The position numbers were made by a program, and so were the translations under genes. From Crocinitomicaceae bacterium (GTDB lineage: Bacteria > Bacteroidota > Bacteroidia > Flavobacteriales_D > Crocinitomicaceae): a stretch of DNA of 51,600 bases. Under the pieces are notes generated by a model that was not told where the DNA came from, ran no database searches, and saw only the letters and a list, made by a program, of their open reading frames with translations. Shown piece after piece: positions 44,330-51,600 of this stretch (its first letter is position 1; every line of letters starts with the position of its first letter). The stretch is taken from positions 1 to 51,600 of the forward strand of contig JALRKF010000076.1 in assembly GCA_023254905.1 (NCBI GenBank), written 5' to 3'.

Positions 44330-45754
44330 TCAATTTAAGTTAGTTGGGAGGTTTCGGCCTCCCTTCTTTTTTTTCAATCGCACCTTAAATTCTGATGCCA
44401 TCATTGTAAACGCCATGATCTCTTTGACATCATTGGCTGGCGTCACTAGCTCAACTTCAAAGTTCTTAAATAACATAGCGATAACATTTTTTATTTCCAA
44501 TATCGCAAGATTTCGACCGGGGCAATAGCGAGGGCCAGAACCAAACGGAGTGAATGCATCAGTATTATGAACGGGGCATCGAGATTCTTTTAACCAACGC
44601 TCGGGTTGGAACGATTTTGCGTTAGTGAAGTATTTATCATTCAATGCACTATGCCTATGCTGAGTAAGAATCATCTGACCTGACTTGATCTCGTAACCTT
44701 CAATTACAGTATCTCTGATCGCTTCATGCAAAATAATTGGTGCAACAGGTCTGAAGCGAAGAGATTCATTCGTAACGGCCTCGATATATTTTAATTTACT
44801 ATTCAACGTATACTCCTTGATATATTCGTCATTTAGAAGTACCTCGTCTAATTCTTTACGAATTGATCGTTGAATATCTGGTAGTGAGGCGAGCTCGAAA
44901 ATCATCCAATTCAAGGTATGTGCAGTGGTATCCTCTCCGGCCATCAGTAACGTTAACAAATCACCCCTCACCTCTTTTGGACCTATCTTGGACTCGGTTT
45001 CAGAGGCAACTAAAATTGCCTGAATTAAGTTTGATGGATGCTCTTTTAATTCAGGATCTTGCTCAATTTTACTTTTAGCATCTGTAATAAACTTGTCTAC
45101 GAGCTTATTGATTTCCAAAACCGCATTATCAAATTCACGACTTTCTCTGCTTCTAATAATTCTATACCACGGAATGGGATCATTTATCCTTTTAAAAAGT
45201 GTTGGAAATATTTTTTCCATATGATCTTGAATAACTCCCCCTTTCTGCTCTAGTGTGTTTATTTCGTAACCGAATGCCAGCCAAACACTAACATCTACTG
45301 TAAATCGCAATAAATCTTGTTGAATACTAAAAGGTTCACCTGAAACGGCATCTTTTTTCCATTTTTCGAATAACCTTTCAATAGTAGAGACCAAATGCGG
45401 GAAGAACTGTTTTTGATGTTTCACATCAAGTCCTTTAGTTACCAGGCTTCTATGAATCCTCCACTCCTCACCTTCTGCATTGAAAACGCCATGAACCCCT
45501 CCTTCCTGAAGTATGGTGTTCATTTTCTTTGCTCGAACAAATCCTTCCGGTCGATCGGCTGAAATGGCTTGGATCATACTTGGTCTCGTAACGACCATCT
45601 GATTCTTAATTGGCAGATCTAGCCGAAAAACATCGCCATAAGTATCCGCCCATTGTTCAATTTGCTGATGTAATATTGGCAGATCGAGGTCGAACATCGT
45701 ACCAACCAAAGGAAGGCCTTTAGGACCAGGTAAATCTTTTATTCCCTTTAGCAT
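44330..45754 (-). CDS. Cytochrome P450
   Basis: Heme-thiolate monooxygenase, 474 residues, cytoplasmic by appearance. The oxygen-binding I-helix motif is AGEDTTAHT, the K-helix ExxR is ESLR, followed by FRPVAP, the PERW segment FQPERW and the heme-ligand loop FGSGPRYCPGRNLA. The N-terminus has LPGPKGLPLVG, as in proline-rich hinge forms. Electron-transfer partners are not encoded next to it. The C-terminal end KKKKGGRNLPTNLN is encoded by the terminator hairpin of the convergent YiaAB gene (44346-44374), so it is probably not conserved. Substrate class cannot be told. Confidence 0.95.
   Translation of the reverse strand: MLKGIKDLPGPKGLPLVGTMFDLDLPILHQQIEQWADTYGDVFRLDLPIKNQMVVTRPSMIQAISADRPEGFVRAKKMNTILQEGGVHGVFNAEGEEWRIHRSLVTKGLDVKHQKQFFPHLVSTIERLFEKWKKDAVSGEPFSIQQDLLRFTVDVSVWLAFGYEINTLEQKGGVIQDHMEKIFPTLFKRINDPIPWYRIIRSRESREFDNAVLEINKLVDKFITDAKSKIEQDPELKEHPSNLIQAILVASETESKIGPKEVRGDLLTLLMAGEDTTAHTLNWMIFELASLPDIQRSIRKELDEVLLNDEYIKEYTLNSKLKYIEAVTNESLRFRPVAPIILHEAIRDTVIEGYEIKSGQMILTQHRHSALNDKYFTNAKSFQPERWLKESRCPVHNTDAFTPFGSGPRYCPGRNLAILEIKNVIAMLFKNFEVELVTPANDVKEIMAFTMMASEFKVRLKKKKGGRNLPTNLN
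44346..44374 (+). terminator. Rho-independent terminator of the YiaAB gene, inside the P450 coding region
   Basis: GGGAGG and CCTCCC form a 6-bp stem with a 6-base loop (TTTCGG), followed by TTC and nine T residues. It is 22 bases after the YiaAB stop and codes on the other strand for the Lys-Lys-Lys-Lys-Gly-Gly-Arg end of the P450. Confidence 0.85.
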
Positions 45755-45784
45755 TGTTTAAGCTACTTTTAGAAAAGAACTAGG

Positions 45785-46219
45785 TTATTCAGACCAATTG
45801 CTATATCCACCTTCTAAATCGTACACCTCTAAAAAGCCTAAATCTTTGAGCATAGCTGCAGTTTTACCTGATCTACCTCCTGCTTTGCAATAAACCATAA
45901 CTGGTTTATCTTTAATTAAAGTTGACATTTTATCCTCAAAATCAGAGTCATAAAAATTAAAATTTATGGCTCCTTCGATTTTACCTAAAGCTACTTCTTC
46001 TGAGGTTCTGACATCTACGATCTGTGCCCCTGGAACAGACAGCAACTCTTTAAATTCTGCTGCTGATACAACTTTATTTATGACACTTACTGTGGGTTCT
46101 TGATCAGTAGCTTCAAATACTTCATTATTATTTACTAAGTCATTGGAACTTTCTCCGGTACATGATATAACTCCGAAAGAAATACCTGCCAATGCTAGTG
46201 CAAAGATTAATTTATTCAT
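45785..46219 (-). CDS. Rhodanese-domain lipoprotein
   Basis: 144 residues with a lipoprotein signal ending GVISC (Cys20). The rhodanese fold covers about 48-142, with IVDVRTSEEVALGKIEGAINF, the active-site Cys in YCKAGGRSGKTAA and a final YDLEGGYSNW. It is a single-domain rhodanese outside the cytoplasm, which could transfer sulfur or act on thiols in the periplasm; the donor and acceptor are unknown. It lies 30 bases upstream of the P450 start on the same strand, so they may share a transcript. Confidence 0.92.
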   Translation of the reverse strand: MNKLIFALALAGISFGVISCTGESSNDLVNNNEVFEATDQEPTVSVINKVVSAAEFKELLSVPGAQIVDVRTSEEVALGKIEGAINFNFYDSDFEDKMSTLIKDKPVMVYCKAGGRSGKTAAMLKDLGFLEVYDLEGGYSNWSE

Positions 46220-46310
46220 TTTGCTTTCTTTTGTTTCGTGCTAAAATAAGGAATACTTTACGGAATTCGAAGTCAATTGGCTTAACATAGGATACCAAAG
46301 AAATTCAATT

Positions 46311-46318
46311 TATTTTTG
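46311..46318 (+). promoter_or_regulatory. Possible -7 box (TATTTTTG) for the DUF4268 gene
   Basis: TATTTTTG matches TAnnTTTG four bases before the ATG at 46323. The transcript would be leaderless if used, so this is weak. Confidence 0.25.
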
Positions 46319-46322
46319 TCAC

Positions 46323-46787
46323 ATGTTATCGAAAGAAGCCAAAAAAAAACACAACGAGAAATTTTGGAACTCTCTAAAAAGAGAGATGAGATCAATCAAT
46401 TCATCAAATGGTCGATCCATAAATTGGCTCAATTATCCCTCTGATGTGAAAGATATCTACATCCGATTAGAGGCTGATAGTAAGGGCGCTAAGTTATGTT
46501 TTGACATACAGCCGAAGGATGACGGGATTCGATCTATCCTTTGGGAGCAAATGAATGAACTAAAATCAGTAATGGAGTCAAAAATAGGTCCTGCCGATGG
46601 GTGGAATGAATTTAATCATTACATCGGAGACCGAGCAGTTTCCCGAATATTCTGGGAAATGAAAAATATAAATTACTTAAAAGAAGAAGATCAGACATCG
46701 TTCAATAATTTCTTCAAAGAGAAGCTACTTTTGTTTGATGAATTTTATCAGGAATTCAAGGAGATTTTAATTTTGCTCACTCAGTAA
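46323..46787 (+). CDS. DUF4268 family protein
   Basis: 154 residues, cytoplasmic. The sequence pattern EKFWNSLKREMR, LNYPSDVKDIYIRLEADSKGAKLCFDIQPKDDGIRSILWEQM and a late ISRIFW-like segment is that of DUF4268, a domain often attached to restriction-type or nucleic-acid proteins but here alone, as in many Bacteroidota. The function is unknown. It is 24 bases before the T9SS-sorted protein gene on the same strand. Confidence 0.88.
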   Translation: MLSKEAKKKHNEKFWNSLKREMRSINSSNGRSINWLNYPSDVKDIYIRLEADSKGAKLCFDIQPKDDGIRSILWEQMNELKSVMESKIGPADGWNEFNHYIGDRAVSRIFWEMKNINYLKEEDQTSFNNFFKEKLLLFDEFYQEFKEILILLTQ

Positions 46788-46811
46788 ATCATTTAAACGT
46801 ATTTTTACGGC

Positions 46812-47606
46812 ATGAATCGCATACTTATAATCTTATTTCTTGGTGCAACTCTGAATACAAATGCGCAAACGATAGTATATTCTGAAGATTTTCAAAATGG
46901 TCTTCCATTGTCATACACGATTGTAGATAATGACATGCAAACCCCAGATGTATCTACTGCAGATTTTGCAGATGCATGGATCGAGTTGGCAGATCCCGAT
47001 AATCCCTCGGATACAATCGTAGGTTCTACATCTTTTTTCTCACCAATTGGAAGAGCAGATAGATGGCTTATTACGCCTCCAATTAACCTTGGTGCATATG
47101 GTAATATTTTAAGTTGGGAGGCGAAATCACATGACGCGTCCTATCTTGACGGATATGATGTGTATATCTCAACAACCGATACCGACCTAAATAGCTTTTC
47201 GGATACAATTGGAGTTGTATCTTTTGAAAATGCGACTTGGACGTCAAGAGAAATTAATTTAAGTGATGAAGGTTACAACAATCAAACGGTGTTTATCGCC
47301 TTTGTAAATAGGACATATGATGGCTTCAAGCTCTATTTAGATGATATTCAAATGATAATAGAGGATCCTGTGAAACTTGACGAGTCTAATCTCGATGTTG
47401 TAGAGCTATACCCAAATCCCTCCGAAGGAATACTAAACATAACTTGTGAAGAGTCTGCACTAATCTCAATTAGTACTATGACAGGAACTATGGTATACCG
47501 TTCTAAAGGTGCACTCCACGATCTTTCTGGTCTGAAGGGAGGCTTATATGTGATAGAAGTACGGATAAATGATTCCTCCAGACAATTACGCTGGTTGAAG
47601 CAATAA
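46812..47606 (+). CDS. Choice-of-anchor J protein with T9SS sorting domain
   Basis: 264 residues: signal peptide (1-18, NTNAQ), a jelly-roll choice-of-anchor J domain (about 22-175, FQNGLPLSYTIVDNDMQTPD, ADRWLITPPINLG, FVNRTYDGFKLYLDDIQ), and a Por/type IX sorting domain (about 190-264, VVELYPNPSEGILNITCEE ... LRWLKQ). It is exported through T9SS, either to the medium or cell surface. The domain usually accompanies peptidases or adhesins but stands alone here. It ends two bases before the convergent lipoprotein gene. Confidence 0.92.
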   Translation: MNRILIILFLGATLNTNAQTIVYSEDFQNGLPLSYTIVDNDMQTPDVSTADFADAWIELADPDNPSDTIVGSTSFFSPIGRADRWLITPPINLGAYGNILSWEAKSHDASYLDGYDVYISTTDTDLNSFSDTIGVVSFENATWTSREINLSDEGYNNQTVFIAFVNRTYDGFKLYLDDIQMIIEDPVKLDESNLDVVELYPNPSEGILNITCEESALISISTMTGTMVYRSKGALHDLSGLKGGLYVIEVRINDSSRQLRWLKQ

Positions 47607-47608
47607 TA

Positions 47609-48031
47609 TTAGTATTCAGGAAAAGGTTTGATCTGGAAATCTTGTTTTATTTCCGAATTTTCCGTGTGAACAAGCATAACGCTGTCTTCGCTAACATATG
47701 GCATTCTTAAAACCCAATCTTGCTCATTTATGTAAATATCCATTCGCTTCTCATCAGAATCTACATAAAACGAACCAACTAAGGGAAGTTGTTCTCCCAA
47801 GGCCTTTACTGGAATAAAATAAACCTTACCTGTATTGAAGAAGATTACTAGATTCTTTTCATGCCAATTATAAGGTGCGATATTTACACTATCAACAATA
47901 TGTTGATTCATGATCCATACTTTACTGTTCGAATCGTGAAAAAGAGTGTCGATTTTAACTGAATTCAGTTCAAATCCAGCTGTGCAACCTAAAAGCAATG
48001 ATGCAATGAGTATAATAAGATGGTTTCTCAT
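47609..48031 (-). CDS. Putative lipoprotein, unknown function
   Basis: 140 residues with a lipoprotein signal (LLLGC, Cys16). The rest is beta-rich and has many aromatic and acidic residues (WIMNQHIVDSVNIAPYNW, FYVDSDEKRMDIYINEQDW). I recognise no domain. Its start codon overlaps the stop of the lipoprotein gene at 48031-48666 by one base, so they form a pair at the end of the pyrD operon. The two may act together, but no evidence of function is visible. Confidence 0.75.
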   Translation of the reverse strand: MRNHLIILIASLLLGCTAGFELNSVKIDTLFHDSNSKVWIMNQHIVDSVNIAPYNWHEKNLVIFFNTGKVYFIPVKALGEQLPLVGSFYVDSDEKRMDIYINEQDWVLRMPYVSEDSVMLVHTENSEIKQDFQIKPFPEY

Positions 48032-48666
48032 TAGAATATCATGGATTTATCCATCAGTAATTGATATACCTCGTTAGATACATCCGAAAGTTGTTCTTCT
48101 TTTACAGGTTTTGGACCTGAACCAAAGTCTATAGATACTACTTCTTTAAAATTGAACTTTCTCTCTTTCCATTCAAACAAACAATGAAACATTACATCAT
48201 CTTGTGCATCGTAAAATAGTACAATGATATTTTCCACATCAGTTCCAGAATTTTCAAAAGAATCAAGATCACCGACAAAACCATTCACACGAGTCAATAA
48301 ATTATTCTCACGCTCAAAGACAAGCAAACGCCTCACAGGAAAAGGTTCAGGATCTCCCTTAAGTCTAACTCCTCCTCTTACTTGTAATATAAATGCATCC
48401 TTCAACTGTTTATCCTTTCTGAAGGGTTTAAGTGAGAAAAATTTAGCTTCACAAGGGGTGAATAACAAATCATCGCCAGTTGAGCAAATGTTTAGCTCTC
48501 TTAGGATTTGATCCTCCTCTTGTACCTTAAAAGTATCACTTTGAAATGGTTTCTCAACATTGATTATTTCAACTGTTTCTTTGTTCTTTTCTGATACTGT
48601 TTTTGTGTCGTTTCCTCCACAGGATTGGAGTATAGCAAGAATAAAGATTAAGAAGAGTTTTTTCAT
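48031..48666 (-). CDS. Putative lipoprotein, unknown function
   Basis: From the ATG at 48666 it has 211 residues with a lipoprotein signal ending ILQSC (Cys15). A longer frame opens at 48768 but overlaps the HMG-CoA lyase gene. The mature part has a charged N-terminal stretch, then mixed beta segments (FVGDLDSFENSGTDVENIIVLFYD). I recognise no family. It lies 28 bases after the HMG-CoA lyase gene and overlaps the next lipoprotein by one base. Confidence 0.75.
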   Translation of the reverse strand: MKKLFLIFILAILQSCGGNDTKTVSEKNKETVEIINVEKPFQSDTFKVQEEDQILRELNICSTGDDLLFTPCEAKFFSLKPFRKDKQLKDAFILQVRGGVRLKGDPEPFPVRRLLVFERENNLLTRVNGFVGDLDSFENSGTDVENIIVLFYDAQDDVMFHCLFEWKERKFNFKEVVSIDFGSGPKPVKEEQLSDVSNEVYQLLMDKSMIF

Positions 48667-48694
48667 ACTTGTATAATTCAATTGATACATTTCG

Positions 48695-49546
48695 TTACTT
48701 GAATATTTTTGAGGATTCCCGCATCGCAATTTGAAACTCCCTCTGATTAAGTCCTGTTTCGATTCCATTCTGTTCGAACCATTGAATCATTTTTTCAGTA
48801 GGCATATTTCCTGTTAATTCATTCTTCGCCATAGGACAACCTCCATAACCCTTGATAGCTCCATCAAATCTTCTACAACCTGCATTGTATGACGCCTTAA
48901 TTAAAGATTCGGCATTGTCAGTAGTGGTGTGCAAATGTGCTCCGAATTCAACAGCAGGTAATTCATGAATTATACTAGTAAACACATCATTGACCAGTTC
49001 AGGTGTTGCAGAACCTATTGTATCCGATAGAGCAAGAATCTTCACGCCAAATAGATTATATAATCGTTCAGACCACATGGATACAATATCTGGATGGTAA
49101 TGCTCCCCATAAGGATTACCAAATCCCATAGATAAATACAATACGACCTCTTTGTTGTTATTTGCCGCAATATCTGCAATAGCCTCTACTCTACCTAATG
49201 ATTGCTCAATCGTAGCGTTCGTATTTCTTTGCTGAAATTCTTCTGAAATTGAAAAAGGGTATCCTAAATAATGGATTCGCTGAAAACTTGAAGCATCACT
49301 TGCCCCCCTTTCATTCGCTATAATTGCCAATAACTTTGTTCTCGATTCATCTAATAAATTAAGTACATCAGCGGTATCCTTCATTTGAGGAATCGCTTTT
49401 GGTGAAACGAAACTTCCAAAATCGATCGTATCAAAGTCACATTTCAACAATTGATTTATGTAGACTGCCTTCTGATCTGTTGGAACAAAATCATGCATCC
49501 CTTGCATTGCGTCACGTGGACATTCGATTAGCTTCACATCGTCCAT
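48695..49546 (-). CDS. Hydroxymethylglutaryl-CoA lyase
   Basis: Splits 3-hydroxy-3-methylglutaryl-CoA into acetyl-CoA and acetoacetate, the last step of leucine breakdown. 283 residues forming a TIM barrel of the HMGL family, with the catalytic Arg/Asp in ECPRDAMQG (metal-binding Asp), the barrel motif DFGSFVSPKAIPQMKD, metal His residues in AHLHTTTD, and the C-terminal signature DGAIKGYGGCPMAKNELTGNMPTE with its Cys. It is nine bases after pyrD on the minus strand. It pairs metabolically with the carboxylase at 2627-4270. Homocitrate-synthase-like lyases share the fold but the signature is HMG-CoA lyase. Confidence 0.92.
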   Translation of the reverse strand: MDDVKLIECPRDAMQGMHDFVPTDQKAVYINQLLKCDFDTIDFGSFVSPKAIPQMKDTADVLNLLDESRTKLLAIIANERGASDASSFQRIHYLGYPFSISEEFQQRNTNATIEQSLGRVEAIADIAANNNKEVVLYLSMGFGNPYGEHYHPDIVSMWSERLYNLFGVKILALSDTIGSATPELVNDVFTSIIHELPAVEFGAHLHTTTDNAESLIKASYNAGCRRFDGAIKGYGGCPMAKNELTGNMPTEKMIQWFEQNGIETGLNQREFQIAMRESSKIFK

Positions 49547-49555
49547 GATTCTAAG

Positions 49556-50587
49556 TTAATATTTTTCCAGAATGGCTTTGTTAATGCGCTTTATTAGAGA
49601 AGGACCTTCATATATGAAGCCAGTATAAAGTTGAACAAGACAAGCTCCTGCATTTAGTTTTTCAATTGCATCCTCCGGAGAATGAATACCACCAACTCCA
49701 ATAATCTTTATAGTACCATTTGATCTATCGTAGAGATATTTTATGACTTCCGTTGATCTTGATCTTACAGGTCTTCCAGATAAACCTCCAGCGCCTATTT
49801 TTTCTATATTTTCAATTGATGATTTCAATCCATCTCTATTTATAGTAGTGTTTGTAGCAATTACACCATCCAGATTCACTTCGTCAACAATGTCTACAAT
49901 GTCATTTAACTGCTCATCTGTCAAATCCGGTGCAATCTTCAACAGAATTGGTTTTCGATTTTCCTTTAAATCATTTAATTCCTGAAGCGTTTTTAATAAT
50001 TGTTTTAAAGGTTCCTTTTCTTGAAGCTCACGTAAATTTGGTGTATTAGGTGATGATACATTCACTACAAAGTAATCAACATAAGGAAACAAAGATTCAA
50101 AGCATATCTTGTAATCTTCAGTTGCCTGATCATTCGAAGTCATCTTATTTTTTCCAATATTTCCACCAATTATAATGTTGACATTTTTTCTCTTTAAATT
50201 TTTGATCGCAGCATCAACACCATCATTATTAAATCCCATTCGATTTATAATAGCGCGGTCTTCCTTCAATCTAAATAGTCTAGGTTTAGAATTACCAGGT
50301 TGAGCTTTTGGTGTTACAGTTCCTACTTCGATAAATCCAAAGCCACAGTAAGCCAAATCATTATACATATTAGCATTCTTATCAAATCCTGCGGCTAATC
50401 CCACAGGATTCGGAAATTTAAGTCCGAATATATCACGCTGAAGTTTTGGGTCATTAACACGGTATAACTTATTCCATAGAAATTTCATACCAGGTATAGA
50501 GAGTAAAAAATGAATCAGCCCTGAAGTAAAATAATGTACCTTTTCTGGATCGAAAAGAAAAAGGAAAAAGCGGATAATCTTGTACAT
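49556..50587 (-). CDS. pyrD: Quinone-dependent dihydroorotate dehydrogenase (class 2)
   Basis: Oxidises dihydroorotate to orotate with quinone in pyrimidine synthesis, on the inner membrane. 343 residues with an N-terminal helical quinone-tunnel segment ([23 protein letters not shown]), the [19 protein letters not shown] region, the catalytic Ser in [14 protein letters not shown], the [15 protein letters not shown] loop and [13 protein letters not shown], as in class 2 enzymes. It heads the minus-strand operon with HMG-CoA lyase and two lipoproteins. A TAnnTTTG box is 15 bases upstream. Confidence 0.96.
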   Translation of the reverse strand: MYKIIRFFLFLFDPEKVHYFTSGLIHFLLSIPGMKFLWNKLYRVNDPKLQRDIFGLKFPNPVGLAAGFDKNANMYNDLAYCGFGFIEVGTVTPKAQPGNSKPRLFRLKEDRAIINRMGFNNDGVDAAIKNLKRKNVNIIIGGNIGKNKMTSNDQATEDYKICFESLFPYVDYFVVNVSSPNTPNLRELQEKEPLKQLLKTLQELNDLKENRKPILLKIAPDLTDEQLNDIVDIVDEVNLDGVIATNTTINRDGLKSSIENIEKIGAGGLSGRPVRSRSTEVIKYLYDRSNGTIKIIGVGGIHSPEDAIEKLNAGACLVQLYTGFIYEGPSLIKRINKAILEKY

Positions 50588-50601
50588 GGATGATGTTTAT
50601 G

Positions 50602-50609
50602 CAAAGGTA
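50602..50609 (-). promoter_or_regulatory. -7 box (TACCTTTG) for pyrD
   Basis: The minus strand reads TACCTTTG, a TAnnTTTG match, 15 bases before the pyrD start. No -33 TTG at the usual spacing. Confidence 0.4.
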
Positions 50610-50619
50610 TAAACGAGAA

Positions 50620-50641
50620 CGAGGTGACTAAAGTCACCTCG
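50620..50641 (-). terminator. Probable terminator after the DUF6089-like gene
   Basis: CGAGGTGAC and GTCACCTCG form a perfect 9-bp stem with a 4-base loop. The minus-strand tail (TTCTCGTTT) is only partly T-rich, so termination may be incomplete. It lies 30 bases beyond the stop at 50671 and just above the pyrD promoter. Confidence 0.6.
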
Positions 50642-50670
50642 CTAAAACTATCAATAAAATATTAACATTC

Positions 50671-51600
50671 TTAAAATTTATATCTTCCCCTCCATTTGTT
50701 CATTCGGTGCTGCTTCGCATAATCTTTGTATGTTACGTTCTTCGCAAAAACCAAATTGACATAGAAATAAGCATCTTTTTGCTTTTGTCCTCTTACTTGA
50801 CCAGGAGCAAACCAATTCGTATTCTCAGTGGCTGGATTGGATAAATAAGCTGATTCTGCACCAAACTGCTGTCCAAGTACTTCAGGGTCATAGTAATAAC
50901 CACCCACATCATCCATATAATCGGTAAATGTTTTCACATACGTAGCTTCGATTCCCATTCTCCACATCCTACCAATTCCCATTCTCATTCCAATTCCCAT
51001 AGGAATTGTTGCAGTTATTGGTAAATATTCTTTAGGAGGTGTATACATGAAAGGCTCTGGATCAGGATTTTGTTTTGTTGGTATTGGATAAACCATGTGT
51101 GCTTCGAGTCCTTGACCCTCCGTATGTAGCTTTCTCAATTTGACCCACTCGCCATCGTATTTTGCTTTGGGCTCGAAGTAGTTAATACCCGCACCCACAA
51201 ACAAGTATATTTGCTCGTTATGATTCTTCATACCTTTCAGTCCAGGTATTCTGTATCGAGCCCCGAATTTTTCATTTGCAACAATTATGCATTCTATTCT
51301 CTGGTGAAATTCTACCACTAAAGACCTGAAATGAAGATTTCTTGATTCACGAACAACTTCATTTGTCAAAGCATCACTACCTCTCACCATCCCAATGTTA
51401 AATGAGGATGTAGTAGCCCAATAAGGGTGAAATCTATATCTATAACCCACCATACCACCAATATGAGTGGATGGCCAATCAATATCTACCAAGCTATAGT
51501 CTGTACCAACTCTATCCCTTCCACCAAGATCTCCTAGAAATTGCGTGGCTCCTATACCAAACATGATTTCCTTTTTATTCAGAGACCAGTTACGCTGGGT
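50671..51600 (-). CDS. DUF6089-type outer-membrane beta-barrel protein (5' end cut by the window)
   Basis: The reading frame stays open past the Met at 51562-51564 to the edge. Its preceding residues (RNWSLNKKEI) read like the start of a mature protein just after a signal peptide, so the true N-terminus lies outside. The body shows FGIGATQFLGDLGG, GMVGYRYRFHPYWA, IECIIVANEKFGARYRIPGL and many alternating beta strands, in the style of the DUF6089 outer-membrane proteins of Bacteroidota. The final strands end in KWRGRYKF. Function unknown; probably a structural or transport-associated barrel of the outer membrane. Confidence 0.85.
   Translation of the reverse strand, partial: TQRNWSLNKKEIMFGIGATQFLGDLGGRDRVGTDYSLVDIDWPSTHIGGMVGYRYRFHPYWATTSSFNIGMVRGSDALTNEVVRESRNLHFRSLVVEFHQRIECIIVANEKFGARYRIPGLKGMKNHNEQIYLFVGAGINYFEPKAKYDGEWVKLRKLHTEGQGLEAHMVYPIPTKQNPDPEPFMYTPPKEYLPITATIPMGIGMRMGIGRMWRMGIEATYVKTFTDYMDDVGGYYYDPEVLGQQFGAESAYLSNPATENTNWFAPGQVRGQKQKDAYFYVNLVFAKNVTYKDYAKQHRMNKWRGRYKF

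Noticed and set aside
48667-48768. Longer start for the second lipoprotein
   Set aside because: It overlaps the HMG-CoA lyase coding region and lacks the signal peptide that follows the ATG at 48666.

Overview
The window looks like a chromosomal segment of a Bacteroidota bacterium, most likely Flavobacteriales (Cryomorphaceae/Crocinitomicaceae-like). Reasons: low GC; several sigma boxes of the Bacteroidota type TAnnTTTG just upstream of genes; two secreted proteins with a Por/type IX C-terminal sorting domain; LytS/LytTR two-component pair; CvfB; DUF6702, DUF6089 and CCC-motif membrane proteins; a CTP synthase-YidC pair. No rRNA, tRNA, CRISPR array, insertion sequence or prophage was seen. 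Both ends cut a gene: a signal-peptide protein starts with GTG at 96 and runs off the left edge, and a DUF6089-type outer-membrane protein runs off the right edge.

Layout. 1-4270 (minus): acyl-CoA carboxylase beta subunit, GNAT acetyltransferase, M13 metallopeptidase, unknown secreted protein. 4437-8975: Pcm (+), TrxB (-), a RadD-like helicase (+), a lipoprotein (-), a DUF5684-like membrane protein (+). 9107-13072 (+): a very tight five-gene operon (CCC-motif protein, DUF2752, EttA, PepD, DUF3820). 13073-15917: a small ORF with its own terminator, an XRE regulator overlapping mnmA tail to tail, and a secreted protein divergent from mnmA. 15965-22506 (minus): M1 peptidase/DUF6702, and YidC/PyrG. 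22607-25392: toxin-23-like protein divergent from a LytS-LytTR pair. 25389-31040 (minus): CvfB, universal stress protein, unknown secreted protein, DinB, Rpe, L,D-transpeptidase. 31095-32596 (+): rhomboid and class IV aminotransferase.

32601-37333 is the most accessory-looking part: a second universal stress protein, a cysteine-rich lipoprotein with a duplicated 59-residue unit broken by an in-frame stop, a nitroreductase, and a two-gene unit of an orphan NqrB/RnfD-like membrane protein translationally coupled to a DUF2330 cysteine-containing anchored protein. 37489-46219 has a DEAD-box helicase, an ABC-F protein, a T9SS-sorted metallophosphoesterase, a helical unknown, a doubled YiaAB protein, a cytochrome P450 and a rhodanese lipoprotein. 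46323-51600 has DUF4268, a T9SS-sorted choice-of-anchor J protein, and a minus-strand operon PyrD - HMG-CoA lyase - two lipoproteins.

Functional links. The acyl-CoA carboxylase beta subunit and HMG-CoA lyase fit leucine/branched-chain catabolism though they lie 45 kb apart; PyrG and PyrD serve pyrimidine synthesis; TrxB, Pcm, nitroreductase and two UspA proteins serve stress and redox repair. The signals most worth following are (1) the NqrB/RnfD-like + DUF2330 module, (2) a repeated TWACAWWTGTWA palindrome shared by the XRE gene promoter and the mnmA divergent promoter, (3) the nonsense-interrupted cysteine repeat lipoprotein, and (4) a terminator encoded inside the 3' end of the P450 gene.
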